NCBI RefSeq assembly: GCF_051020975.1
Contig: NC_135037.1
Location: 62,001 to 126,000 of the forward strand
Source of the DNA: Osmia lignaria lignaria
Lineage: Eukaryota; Arthropoda; Insecta; Hymenoptera; Megachilidae
Reading direction: 5' to 3'
DNA length: 64,000 bases
Below the pieces are notes generated by a model. It made no database searches. It was not told the origin of the DNA and saw nothing but the letters and a program-made list of their open reading frames with translations. The stretch's first letter is position 1. Each line of letters begins with the position of its first letter. Position numbers and translations under genes: made by a program. Below are positions 1-10,756 of this stretch, piece by piece.

Positions 1-700
1 GACCCTTTGCCTCTAAATAGTCCTCGAACGCTTGCTAACGTTTGCCTGCAAGGGTTCTCATTCCTCGCTCTCGCATTCATACAAATATTCAACGAGCTAG
101 ATTGCTTTGCGTTCTTATTCCAGCAATCAATTCATACACGCGATCGGGTTAGGGACCGACTGGCGCCTACGCGTGAAAAAGAGGAGAGTATCGGTTAAAA
201 ATCTAAAGATAAATTGATCTTTACGCTTTTGCGCAGTTAACCTGAGGAGACCCCTACAATGCGAAGCACTGGCTAACCGCGCAGCGAACGCTGTTTACGA
301 TATCTCTCCTCGGTCGAAACCGAGTTTTTCTATCTCGAATTCTATTACTACGCAGTTGAGCACGACGATAGTTTCAAGGAGGGATTTTAACTAAGAAAAG
401 AATTGAGAAGTATGAGAAGAATGAAAGGATAGAAAAGACAAAAGTGGAATAATTATAAGCTCAAACTTTTCCCTGCGCATTTCCCACATGAAGAAGTCTC
501 TTACAACCCGAAGGCTTGATGGGAAAGCACAGAGTCAAGGAGAAATTAAAGAAAGGTGCAGTAGTAATTTGCCCTCCCCACGCCCCTTACACGAGGAGAC
601 TCCTACAACTCGAAGGCTTGATAAGGGAACGTGAGGCGGACAAATTCATAAAATTTTCCGGACGTGACAAATCCTCCCCCCTTAAAACTATCGCCGCCCT
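1..700 (+). repeat. 3' part of dispersed repeat X (truncated copy)
   Basis: This stretch is a diverged relative of 21930-22701 and of the reverse complement of 60930-61320. Landmarks shared with the 22 kb copy are a GGAtCGACTGACGC-like block (near 150), the block with AACCGCGCAGCGAA (near 270) and the CGCAGTT/AAGGA block (near 350). It contains recurring units of the type GGAGACTCCTACAAnnCGAAGGCTT at about 243, 489 and 592. I see no convincing protein; the open frame across 516-785 has no ATG matching a known family. Confidence 0.55.
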
Positions 701-740
701 CGGCGATATCAAAGGTGAAGCTCATCGCGATGCGCTTTTC

Positions 741-2447
741 CTAATGCAATATCGGCGCGTAGACCCGGTCGCGAATTATTTGTAGGACTAGGCTCGGGCG
801 CACGACAGTCCAACGACCGGCACTCGTCCCACCGACACTGAGCTTGAGCAGCGCCGCTCGCCCCTGCCGACGAACAATTTTAGTGATCCCGTGGAGAGTG
901 CGATCCGTCACTCCAAGACAGCCCTCCACATCCAGAACTTGAAGTCGCAAACACCCCGTGGCTGCTCCACAAGTGTCTTCGTCCGTTATGCCCTGGCTAT
1001 CACGGGCGCGGACTTCCTCCAGACTTCCAATTGCCGCCAGTTCCTGCCCGCCCACAGATGGATGTAGGTTATTTATATGTACCGTCCTCAATTCCGGTAG
1101 AGTGGATAGTAGTTCCAGGGCAAACTGCCCCCGGATGTTAGAACATCCCGACAGATTTAGATCGGTGACCTTCACTAGATGGGCCCCGATATTCGCGACG
1201 AAGGCGTTCGCCACCCATCCACAAAACATGGTGGTCAATAGTCGTAGTTCCGTGAAGACCTCCGGAATCGTACGGGCGGTTTCTGCTGGTCCTACTTGTA
1301 ATTCTATGAATACAGGGTCTACTATCACGGGTGCCCTGAACTCCGCCTCAGGATCCTCGTCGGGGTACGGTGAAAAGTCGACGTCGGTGATGATTAGTTC
1401 ATTCAAAGTGGCGTGCAGTGGCTCGTCAGCCACCAGGGCATGCAGCGGCTCCTCAGTCGTTAGGGAGCGGCACTGCGCAATCTCAAGCGCGGTGAGCGAG
1501 TGCAACGCCACCAACGCTACGCCCACAGGCACTGATGAAACCCCCTGGCAGTTCCGCAGCCGGAGCTCCCGAAGCCCCGGCGCTACCCGCGCCAACGACA
1601 CCCCCACGAACTCCGTGGTTGAGGCCACGAAGATCGAGAGACGCGCCGCCGCCGCGAGCAGCCCCGAAACCTCGGGCTCCACGCTGCCGAAGCTCTGCCC
1701 CAATCTTAAATCCTCTAGCGTGGCTGCCGTTGCCGCCAAGTCGCGCAACGCAACCGGTCGCACGCGAGCACCGGTTAAATCGATCTGAGTTAGAAATGGG
1801 CAACCCCTCGCAGCAATACCTAATACCTGCGGGCGCAGCGCACGCGCGATTCGCCGGTCGTCGAGCCGCAAGCCCGATACGTAGGTCCCTACGCGCCGTA
1901 CCGCCCAGTAGAACGCTTCGGTTGTGACGAGACGATGATCCCAGCCCGTTGGCCAACGCCAGTCCTCCGTTGTCAACATCTTGATGTTTGCCTACGAGGC
2001 CAGCGACCCTACGCGCCACGCTCTAGACACACACTTCATTCGCGCTCGGTCCGCAAAGTTTAAATAGCGGGCTATACGGGTGATCGCCTCGATTGGGAGC
2101 GGTGGTGGTGCTGGACGTTCCCGTCCCGGGAATGGTTCAGGCCTGTCCCTAGACTGGATGAGGGTGGCCTCATGCCACGGGTCCGCCAAATCAGCCTTCA
2201 CCCTCCTCTTATGAAATATGGGTCTGGTGTTGGAGACCCAAAGTATAGCCTCGGATGCCTGGGAAGCCGTCGGGAAGGTTACGAAGGCCTTAGTCCCCGT
2301 AGGTCGATGCACCACGACCGCATGTTGAAGCCGGAACTCCCTGAAGAACTTCATGAGTTCTTTTGTTTTAGTGAACGGCGGTATGCGGGTGACGAAAACT
2401 ATTCTTCCTCGTGTTTCCTCACTGGTGTCCACGTAGCGGGATGCCAT
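741..2447 (-). pseudogene. RRM / F-box / leucine-rich repeat protein, one in-frame stop
   Basis: Read on the minus strand from the ATG at 2447, one frame runs to the TAG at 741-743 and is broken only by a TAG at 1992-1994. The first 151 residues carry an RRM-like fold (RNP2-like IVFVTRIP, RNP1-like TKAFVTFPT), a proline-rich linker, then an F-box (PLPIEAITRIARYL...VSRAWR). After the stop the same frame continues for over 410 residues with CC-type leucine-rich repeats (for example VTDLNLSGCSNI, LQVLDVEGCLGVTD). F-box/LRR proteins are normally substrate adaptors of SCF ubiquitin ligases; an RRM at the front is unusual. The gene is intronless and GC-rich beside AT-rich DNA, which fits a retrocopy or an element-borne gene. 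Stop-codon polymorphism or sequencing error cannot be excluded. Confidence 0.7.
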
Positions 2448-2678
2448 GATGAGATCGATGGAACCTGTATTAGTTTAAATACAATGAAAACAGCGCATAT
2501 TTATGTACAGAAATTCGGATTGAATACGTGTGCTTTTCTCGGTATTTTCCTGTAATAAATACAAGTATGTGTTAAATATGTAAATATATATACGCAGTGC
2601 GCCAGTCGGCCCCCTTTGAGGAGTAAAGTACCCCCTTCGTCGAATAATATTGCCAATTATGAAGGCCAACCGCTGCAC
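2448..2678. other. Short AT-rich spacer between F-box gene and gypsy remnant
   Basis: No gene is seen. On the minus strand a purine-rich tract with runs of G (near 2605-2640) follows the gypsy stop codon and could be an old polypurine tract, but no LTR pair supports this. Confidence 0.3.
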
Positions 2679-2978
2679 TCAATCTTTCTTGGTTCCTACG
2701 AACTTTAATTTGTCTACATGTTTCATAAAAATGTTGCCTGTCCCGTCTTCCAGCACGACATTATTTCTAGCTGTACAATCTACTATCTTATAAGGGCCAT
2801 GATATCTTTTGCCAAACTTGCCTTTACGCGGCTCGACCAGAACGTATGCCACGTCCCCAACCTGTCCTTTAAATGGACGAGCTTTCGCGTCGTAATAGGT
2901 TTTCGAACGGACCATTGCACGATCCAAATTACTAGAAGCGATTTCGCGCATCTCGTGCAATCGGTCATTTAAGTCCCG
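2679..2978 (-). pseudogene. Ty3/gypsy integrase C-terminal remnant (GPY/F region)
   Basis: The minus strand encodes the tail of a gypsy-type integrase: a helix ending in YYDAKARPFKGQVGDVAYV, then KRYHGPYKIVD, the GPY/F motif, and a stop after about 30 more residues. The catalytic core is missing because the sequence runs into satellite at about 2995. It differs in sequence and is in the opposite orientation to the large gypsy element that starts near 4800, so it is a separate insertion. Confidence 0.75.
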
Positions 2979-2994
2979 AACGTACCCGGTGTAC

Positions 2995-4480
2995 GTGGGT
3001 AAATGTCACTAATACTATATGTACATGAGATATAATGTAATATACAATCATTAACAATGTAATTGTAAGTATATCTACATCAAATATGTAATATACATTA
3101 ATAAGCAATGTCGTCATTACTATATGTACATGAGATATAGTGTAATATGCATTTAATATCAATATAATTGTTACCATATGTACATGAGGTATAATGTAAT
3201 ATACATTTAATAACAATATAATTGTTACTATATCTACATCAAATATGTAATACACATTAATAAGCAATGTCATTATTACTATATCTCCATCAAATATGTA
3301 ATATACATTTAATCACAATGTCATTATTACTATACCAACATTAGATATAATGTAATATACTGATTCCTTCCCACAGATCAATGTACACTTAATAACAATA
3401 TCATTGGTACTACATCTACTTTAGATATAATGTAATATACAGATCCATTCCCACAGATCAATCTACATTTAATAACAATATCATGAGTCCTACATCTACA
3501 TTAGATGTGAAATGTACATTTAAAAACAATGTCATTATTACCATATGTACATTAGATATAATGTAATATACTGATTCCTTCCCACAGATCAATGTACATT
3601 TAATAACAATATCATTGCTACTATATCTACATTAGATATGTAATGTACAATTAATAACAATATTGTTATTACCATATCTACATTAGATATAATGTAATAT
3701 ACTGATTACAACCCACAGATCAATGTAAATTTAAAAACAATATCATTAGCACTATATCTACATTCGATATAATGATATATACTGATTCATTCCCACAGAT
3801 CAATGAACATTTAATACCAATATCATTAGTACTATATCTACATTGGATATGTAATGTACAATTAATAACAATATTATTATTACCATATCTACATTCGATA
3901 TAATGTAACATGCTGATTCCTTCCCACAGATCAATGTACATTTAATAACAATATCATGAGAACTACATCTACATCAGATATGTAATGTACATTTAAAAAC
4001 AATATCATTATTACCATATCTACATTAGATATAATGTAATATACTGATTCCTTCCCACAGATCAATGTACATTTCATAACAATATCATTATTACTATATC
4101 TACATTAGATATAATGTGATATACAGATTCATTCTCACAGATCAATGTACATTTAATAACAATATCATTAGTACTGTATCTAGATTCGATATAATGTAAT
4201 ATACTGACACATTCCCACAGATCAATGTACATTTAATAACAATATCATTAGTACTATATCTACATCAGATATGTAATGTACATTTAAAAACAATATCATT
4301 ATTACCATATCTACATTAGATATAATGTGATATACAGATTCATTCCCACAGATCAATGTACATTTAATAATAATAACATTAGTGCTATATCTACATTCGA
4401 TATGTAATGTACAATTAATAACAATATTATTATTACCATATAGACATTAGATATAATGTAATATATTGATTCCTTACTGG
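2995..4480. repeat. AT-rich tandem satellite, left block
   Basis: Tandem units built on a monomer of about 54 bp. Each contains three short palindromes: TAACAAT..ATTGTTA, TATCT..AGATA and TGTAATATACA. From about 3340 a longer unit of about 80 bp appears, carrying an extra segment with TTCCCACAGATCAATGTAC, and it alternates with a unit of about 52 bp, giving a higher-order pattern of roughly 130 bp. Short open frames within it are repeat artefacts. The same family recurs at 58995-59690 and 63905-64000. Confidence 0.9.
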
Positions 4481-4803
4481 ACCAATGAGGAGTTACACTC
4501 TACAGAACGCAAAAAGTTTCGTTCCGATTGGTCCATCCGACTCTGAGTAATCGGCGAACGTACGTCGCACGTACATGACATAGTACGTTTTTTTGCAATA
4601 AAAAGCGTTCGGAATGGAAAAATGCAAAATGTTTTTTTAACGGAACCAATCGGGAGACGTACTCTACCAAATGCAAAAGGTTTCGTTCCGATTGGTCCAT
4701 CCGTCTCGGCGTAATCGGTGAACATACATAAAAAAAAAAAAAAAAAAAAAAAGAAATACATACACATTGAATTGAGTATCCTCCTCCTTTTCGAAGTCGG
4801 ATA
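4481..4803. other. Non-coding 5' edge of the gypsy element, with internal duplication
   Basis: Two imperfect copies of a segment containing TTTCGTTCCGATTGGTCCATCCG lie at about 4511 and 4682. A poly-A run of about 25 bases occupies 4727-4751. No 5' LTR or primer-binding site is visible, and Gag coding begins only after a TAA at about 4801, so the element is truncated or rearranged at this end. Confidence 0.45.
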
Positions 4804-5728
4804 AAAAAGCAAGGATCACATATCGTACAACTGCAAACTGGCCAAAAAGAAAATAGAACTCATTTGCAAACATTGCAACACTCCAGGACATTCAACAGAT
4901 GCTTGTAAGATGAACAAAGTAAAGGGAAAGCACTGCCAATACTGCCAAATAAAGGGGCACACGGTCAGCGAATGCCCATTTATAATCGAATATGAGACAT
5001 GTTGGAAATGCGGAGGAACCGGTCACGACCCAAACACCTGCACAAAATTCCCAAAAATTACAGAACTTTGCGAAATCTGTAATAGCAGGTATCACACAAC
5101 AAAAGATTGTCCAACACCTACGTGCCAACTGTGCAACGAATTGGGCCACACAGCAAAAACTTGCCCAACAACAAAAACCAACGATCTCCAATTAGTCATG
5201 TGTACAATCTGTAAGGAAGAAGGCCACAGCGCGGCAAATTGCGAGGAAGCAAGAGTTTTCCAAACCAGAACAAATCAAATTAAATGCCAACTTTGTAAGC
5301 GGTTAGGACACTCGGCAGAAGGCTGCCACGAGCCAAGGGAACCTCAACAAAAATCAAATGATTCATATAGGAGTAACTACCACAGAAAATACAATCACAA
5401 CGATAGTAATTATTTTAAAGATAGTAATGACAATAGGGACAATCCGAAACACACAAGCGAACTACGAAGATTTTGCGAGTATTGTAAAACCCCAAATCAC
5501 ACAAAAGAGGAATGTAGGAAACTAAAAGCCATCGAACTACGAGCACAAAAAACAGATATCTGTTCCTACTGCAAAGAGCCAGGACACCAAATAGACGCAT
5601 GCAGGAAACTAAAAAGCCTAGAAAACAGCGCCGGAAAAATCTGCAACCTATGCAAAAGTACGAATCACGCAACAGAAGAATGCTACAGAGGGCAAAACCA
5701 TCAACAGCACAGACCGGGAAACGAATAG
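4804..5728 (+). CDS. gag: Gag-type nucleocapsid with ten CCHC zinc knuckles (5'-truncated)
   Basis: The frame is open from just after a TAA at 4801 to the TAG at 5726-5728; the first ATG is at 4910, but one zinc knuckle lies upstream of it (near 4863), so the real start is probably lost. I count ten C-x2-C-x4-H-x4-C knuckles, for example CQYCQIKGHTVSEC and CNLCKSTNHATEEC, grouped six or seven, then a hydrophilic Asn/Tyr-rich spacer, then three more. Gag nucleocapsid knuckles bind and package element RNA. Most Ty3/gypsy Gags have none to two, so the expansion is striking. No matrix or capsid region is present upstream. The 3' end overlaps the protease frame (5599-7029), which lies at -1 relative to Gag. 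Confidence 0.85.
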
Positions 5729-7029
5729 ACTCCTCCTGGAGAGAGCGCATAAAGAGGAGCAATGATGAGCCGCTCAAAACACATAAAATTAACAACAGTA
5801 CAAAGCCGAATGAATCAGAACAAAAAAAAACGCTAGGACCCAACTTGCCCGAAAATCAAATCATAAAAGAAGAAAGAATAACAACAAGAATGGCAACGTA
5901 TTCACTGAGATTGGAAAACCTATTACAATACATTACAATAGAAAACCCTTACACAAGAAAGGAATGCAACCTCCTTATTGACAGCGGTGCACAACTGAAT
6001 ATTATAAAAAAAGACCAAATTCCTATAAACGCAATATTAGAAGACAGAAAAATATTACTTTCAGGCATTACAGACAAACCATTACAAACTTTAGGAGCAG
6101 TAAGAATACCGATAAACTACCAATATTTCGATTTCCATGTAGCACCACAGGACTTTTCAATACCATATGACGGAATATTAGGAATAAAAGTACTCCTAGA
6201 ACAAAAATTAAGATTAGACGAGGGATACGTAGAAATAAACAATGGAAGATTCGAACTAAAATCAGGAGAGGCAAATATAACAAGCCAAACATTAGCTTTA
6301 CATCAGTTACCAAAACTAACAGACAAGCAAAAATGCTTCCTCAACAAAATACTTCAAGACACGACTCACGCGAACGAGACACTGACCCCTGTACATACGG
6401 ACGCAGGAACCTTGCACCAAACAGGAATCAGCGAAAACACGAGCGACAAAGACAGTGCAAACCAAGACCTTCCGCAACCGGGTAATATGACAGGAAACTG
6501 GGACGTTAGCCTCAATAACGACACACTACATTTATTAAACATAGTGGACAAATTAAATAATGAACCAAGTAACGTAACAATAGACACGGAAAAGACGACG
6601 TCATCAAATCCCGAGGAACATTTAGAAACAGATAACAAATACATGAGACAGATAATAAACAGTATAAATACAGTACTCGACAATCAAGAAGGAAAATGCG
6701 AAATAGACTCATACGACTATACAGAATTTTTAACCAAAGTGGACGAGAATACAAACATCAAATTCAAAAACGAAACCGACCCTTTAGAAAACAAATATAA
6801 CTATGCTTCGTACGATGTAGAAGATATACTGGAAGGATTTCAAGAAACAGAAAATCTACCAAAAATAAACGAAAGCGAAATATTAGAAGTAGGAAAAATC
6901 AGTTTTGCAGAAAACAAGGAAGACAATATTGCGACGGAAAGCAAAGAAACGACGAGACAAACTATTAGGAAAAATTCGATTAGGAAATCTATCAGAAGAA
7001 AACAGAACTATAATGAAGGAATTAATTGA
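5599..7029 (+). CDS. pro: Retropepsin-type aspartic protease with long acidic spacer
   Basis: 476 codons from an ATG at 5599; an internal ATG at 5890 may be nearer the mature start. The catalytic motif LLIDSGAQLN has its Asp-Ser-Gly at 5980, and a later GILGIKVLL resembles the second conserved strand of retropepsins. Residues after about 215 form a long Asn/Glu/Asp-rich region with no recognised domain, ending in a stop at 7027-7029. It overlaps Gag by 130 bp in the -1 frame, and the polymerase frame by 125 bp, with the polymerase at +1. Either two programmed shifts or one ancestral frame broken by an indel would explain this layout. Confidence 0.8.
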   Translation: MQETKKPRKQRRKNLQPMQKYESRNRRMLQRAKPSTAQTGKRIDSSWRERIKRSNDEPLKTHKINNSTKPNESEQKKTLGPNLPENQIIKEERITTRMATYSLRLENLLQYITIENPYTRKECNLLIDSGAQLNIIKKDQIPINAILEDRKILLSGITDKPLQTLGAVRIPINYQYFDFHVAPQDFSIPYDGILGIKVLLEQKLRLDEGYVEINNGRFELKSGEANITSQTLALHQLPKLTDKQKCFLNKILQDTTHANETLTPVHTDAGTLHQTGISENTSDKDSANQDLPQPGNMTGNWDVSLNNDTLHLLNIVDKLNNEPSNVTIDTEKTTSSNPEEHLETDNKYMRQIINSINTVLDNQEGKCEIDSYDYTEFLTKVDENTNIKFKNETDPLENKYNYASYDVEDILEGFQETENLPKINESEILEVGKISFAENKEDNIATESKETTRQTIRKNSIRKSIRRKQNYNEGIN

Positions 7030-9466
7030 GGATAATAACGATATATTTTGGGTAGAAGGAGATAAAATAGAATCATATAATACAGAACAACACGAAATTA
7101 ACCTAACGGACGAAAAACCTGTATACGTAAAACAATTCCCTTTACCACATAGGTTAAAAGAAATGACAGTAAAGCAAATAGAAAAATTAATTGCAAACGG
7201 TTTTGTCAGACATTCAAAAAGTGCTTTTAACGCTCCAACTTGGGTAGTCAAAAAGAAGGAAACAGCTGAAGGAAAAAAAAGATGGAGACTAGTGATAGAC
7301 TACAGGAAACTAAATGAAAAAACGATCCCAGATCCATATCTACTTCCAAACATAACTGAAATTTTCGACCAGTTAGGACAAGCAAAACTATATCACGTAA
7401 TAGATCTAAAATCAGGCTTCCATCAAATCAAAATGAACCCAAAGGATATACATAAGACAGCTTTCAGCATACATCCACTAGGACGATTCGAATTCAACGT
7501 CCTACCTTTCGGATTAAGAAATTCACCACGAACCTTTCAGAGAGTAATAAATACAACCCTAAGAGATTCAATTGGAAAAATTTGCTTTGTTTTCATCGAC
7601 GACATCATAATATTTGAAGGAAATTTAAAAGAACTCAATACAAGATTTAAAACAGTCGCCCAAAAATTAAGAGATGTAAAATTAAAACTTGAGCCCGAAA
7701 AATACGAATTCCTGAAATCAGAAGTATGCTTCCTAGGTCACATAATAAGTGGGGAAGGAATAAAACCAGACCCAACAAAAACAGAAGCTGTACAAAAATT
7801 CCCTACTCCTAAGAACGTCAAGAACATAAGAGAATTCCTAGGACTCGCAGGCTACTACAGACGATTTATACGCAACTTCGCAAAAATCGCAAAACCTTTA
7901 ACGACCCTATTACAAAAAGATAACAAATTTGTCTGGAACACGGAACAACAAGAAGCTTTCATAAAACTCAAAGAAATATTATGCAATGCACCCATACTAC
8001 AATACCCACAATTCGAGAGACCATACATTATCACGACAGATGCATCTAAATACGCTCTAGGTGCAGTATTATCACAAGGAGAAATCGGGAAGGATAAACC
8101 AATTGCATACGCATCACGAGTATTGCAAGAAGCCGAAATTAAATACGACACCTACGAAAAAGAAGCTCTGGCAATAATGTTCGCGATAAAATCATTCCGA
8201 AACTACATTTACGGGAATAAATTTACAATAGTCACAGATCATAAACCATTACTTTGGCTAAAAACAGCTGACAATAATACCAGAGTACAAAAATGGAGAC
8301 TAAAATTATCGGATTACGAATACAATATAGTATATAAACCGGGTAAGCAGAACGTGAACGCCGATGCATTATCAAGAAATCCGGTGGACAACGTACACGA
8401 TTCCGTTACAACAAGAGCGCAAGGAAAGAAAGAAATTAGCGAAAAATCGACACCCGTAAAAATTCCAAGTCAAAATAAAGTAGAAGCCCCAAACGACAAT
8501 CATACCAAAATCAAAAGAGGAAGGGGCAGACCAAGGAAAAAGATCCAAGAACCGTTAGACCAAGAGGCAACTTCGAATAGCAACAATAAGGGAAGAACGA
8601 CTAAGCGCAAGAAACAGGAAAATAAAGAAAAAAAAGACAATATTGAAGAACAGGAACAAAAAAATTTAATTTACACAAAAAACTCGATTCAATTTAGAAA
8701 CGATAACATCGTACAAATAATTACTCAACAAGGCATACCTCTAGACAAAAACACCAACGCGTTAATGGAAATCAAGAATATAAAAATAAATCCCAATCTG
8801 TCCGAAAACGAAATTGAATTAATAGAAGTAAATAATAAAAAACTCTTTATCTTATGCTTAAACGTAGCAACATCATCGGAGATAATAAAACAAAATCTGA
8901 TAAAATTATTTAATACATTAAAGGACTTACTTATACGGAAAAATATAAAAATCTTCAGCATTTCAAAAGACATTAAAATATTAAACATAAACTGGCACGA
9001 AATAGAGGAAATACTAAAAAACACCTTCAATAAAACAAACATTAAAATAATAATATGCTTAAACAGTATCGAATACGTAAAACCTGAAAACAGAGATAAA
9101 ATATTTGACCAATTCCACTCTATAAAACTAGGAGGTCACTCAGGCGTAAATAGAACATACAATAGAATAAAAGACAAATTCTTTTGGGAAAACCTAAAAC
9201 AAGACATTCAAAACAAAATAAAAAAGTGCGAGGAATGCCAAAGAAATAAATTAAAAAGAGTTAAAACTAGACAACCGATGGTCATAACAGACACACCAAT
9301 AAAAACTTTCGATAAAATCGCGATGGACATAGTCGGTCCACTCAACGTTACAAAAAATAATAATAAATACATCTTAACCATACAAGACCAATTATCGAAA
9401 TTCTTAGTAGCAGTACCTTTAAAAGACCAGACAGCAGAATCAGTCGCAGACGCTTTTGTAAAAAAA
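6905..9466 (+). CDS. pol: Gypsy Pol: reverse transcriptase, RNase H, N-terminal half of integrase (interrupted)
   Basis: The frame opens at 6905 (no ATG, consistent with translation as a fusion) and runs to the Lys codon at 9464-9466, where a DNA transposon interrupts it. Order: RT with WRLVIDYRKLN, LPFGLRNSP and the catalytic FIDD near 7591; RNase H with TTDASKYALGAVL near 8035 and DHKPLLWL; a basic linker with the AT-hook RGRGRPRKK near 8513; an integrase HHCC zinc domain (H..H near 9115-9140, CEEC near 9226); and the first catalytic Asp of the integrase core at 9326. The two other acidic residues lie 44 kb away at 53600 and 53708. Apart from that break I see no stop in RT or RNase H. The frame reads on into the transposon for about 260 bp without meaning. 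Confidence 0.92.
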
Positions 9467-10060
9467 GGGTATAGCCGGATAAGATGGTCAAAAGTGCCCC
9501 CAAACCAAATTCGACTTGCAATGGCTCATTCGATAGCTTATCAAAAAGAACCAGTCTGTGCCAAGTTTCAACCCTGTATGTTATCTGGGAGGGTAGTTAC
9601 GGGTAAAAATGTAATTGCGAGGTTTTTGGCCAATTTCTCCTATTTAATGACATTCGAAAATTCTGGAAAAAATCAGAGACATTTCTGTTTGCGAGGTACA
9701 TATTACAGAATTTTTTCAGATTTTTAAATTGAAAACTGAAGCCGTGAAAAATCAAAAACGTCAAAAAATCCTGAAAAATGGCGATTTTGTATTGAAGGAG
9801 ATGAGGTCCTACGATCATATTTTTTTTATAAGTGTATATTATCGATACTATTATTCTCAATTTTTTTTAGAATTTTTGGTCAGGTGCGCCATAGTTAAAA
9901 AAATTAAAAACCGATATTTTCGACATATTTCATGTGATAATATGAGAAACACTATCAATTTTTAAAAGAACCTTTATACACTTAGTGTCTTATGTGATTT
10001 TTAATGTTTCTACACTGAACCAAACTGAAAAACATGTATTTTACAGAAAAAAAAAATCAG

Positions 10061-10143
10061 CGTGAGCCGACTAGAACCTACGAAAAGCCCAGCAGCGGTT
10101 TAGCACTCAGGCGCTTTAACCCCTAGACCACTGACACCGTTGG
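10061..10143 (-). repeat. tRNA-like segment inside Spy-like element A
   Basis: On the minus strand this resembles a tRNA gene with box A (GTGGTCTAGGGGTTAAAGCG) and a degenerate box B (GGTTCTAGTCG), with TGCTAA at the anticodon position as in Ser-GCT tRNAs. The ends do not pair into an acceptor stem, so it is a pseudo-tRNA or SINE head. A better preserved relative is in element B at 52837-52922. Confidence 0.5.
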
Positions 10144-10164
10144 AACAGCTTTCGATTTTTTGAT

Positions 10165-10517
10165 ATACAGGGTGTTCGACAACAGGTGGGCAATATTTTA
10201 AGGGGCGATTCTAGGGATCAAAATAAGAAGAAAATCAAGAATAATGAAATAGCGTTTACGGCTTTGTTTTCCAGTTATTAACGTTTAAAAATTCGAGTAA
10301 AATGCGCCAGAAACCTGCAATCCGCTCAGCACCGACGACCGAACGTCACGTCGCAGCCCCGCGGTGGGGCAATCCATATAAAAGAGAAGGAATCGCGACG
10401 CAGTTCGTTCGCCGTTCGCCGTTCGCCAGTTCGATCTCGTCTTCGCATCATTTAATAAACTATTTTTCCCGGTAAACGACTCATTTATTTCCCACGATTC
10501 GGTCTTGGCCTCCTACA
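10165..10517 (+). promoter_or_regulatory. LTR-like promoter fragment in Spy-like element A
   Basis: A GC-richer block with the TATA sequence CATATAAAAG at 10375-10384, a tandem TTCGCCG repeat about 30 bp downstream, and AATAAA at about 10453. This resembles an LTR or TRIM fragment inserted in the element. It begins near a CAGGGTGTTC motif common at Tc1/mariner-type termini. No target duplication could be identified, so its boundaries are uncertain. Confidence 0.3.
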
Positions 10518-10756
10518 GTAATACGTGCCTCACAAATAGAAATGTCTCTGATTTTTTCAGAATTTTCGAATGTCATTAAATACGAGAAATTGGCCAAAAA
10601 CTTCGCGATTACATTTTTACCCGTAACTACCCTCCCAGATGAGATACAGGGTTGAAACTTAGCACAGACTGGTTTTTTTTGATCGCCTATCGAATGGTTC
10701 ATAGCAAGTCGAATTTGGTTTGGGGGCACTTTTGACCATCTTATCCGGCTATACCC

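Larger units (their letters stand above)
9467..10756. mobile_element. Spy-like DNA transposon A (non-autonomous)
   Basis: 1290 bp bounded by GGGTATAGCCGGATAAGATG and its reverse complement, with AAA before and TTT after. The right inverted arm (about 10520-10756) matches the left arm over roughly 240 bp. No transposase frame is seen. The interior holds a tRNA-like segment on the minus strand (10061-10143) and a promoter-like block near 10375. The partner arm of the adjoining foldback element (near 11855) reads GATGAAATTTAAATATG, which shows the empty AAATTT target of this insertion. Confidence 0.75.

Noticed and set aside
516..785. A short plus-strand frame overlapping the end of the F-box/LRR gene
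   Set aside because: It contains two tandem copies of the X unit and lacks any recognisable motif.
2995..4480. Regular repeats that might suggest a CRISPR-like array
   Set aside because: There are no unique spacers, the units are head-to-tail, AT-rich and palindromic, and the genome is eukaryotic.
9467..9727. A C-terminal extension of the polymerase protein
   Set aside because: The frame stays open by chance through the terminal arm of Spy-like element A; true integrase coding resumes at 53561.
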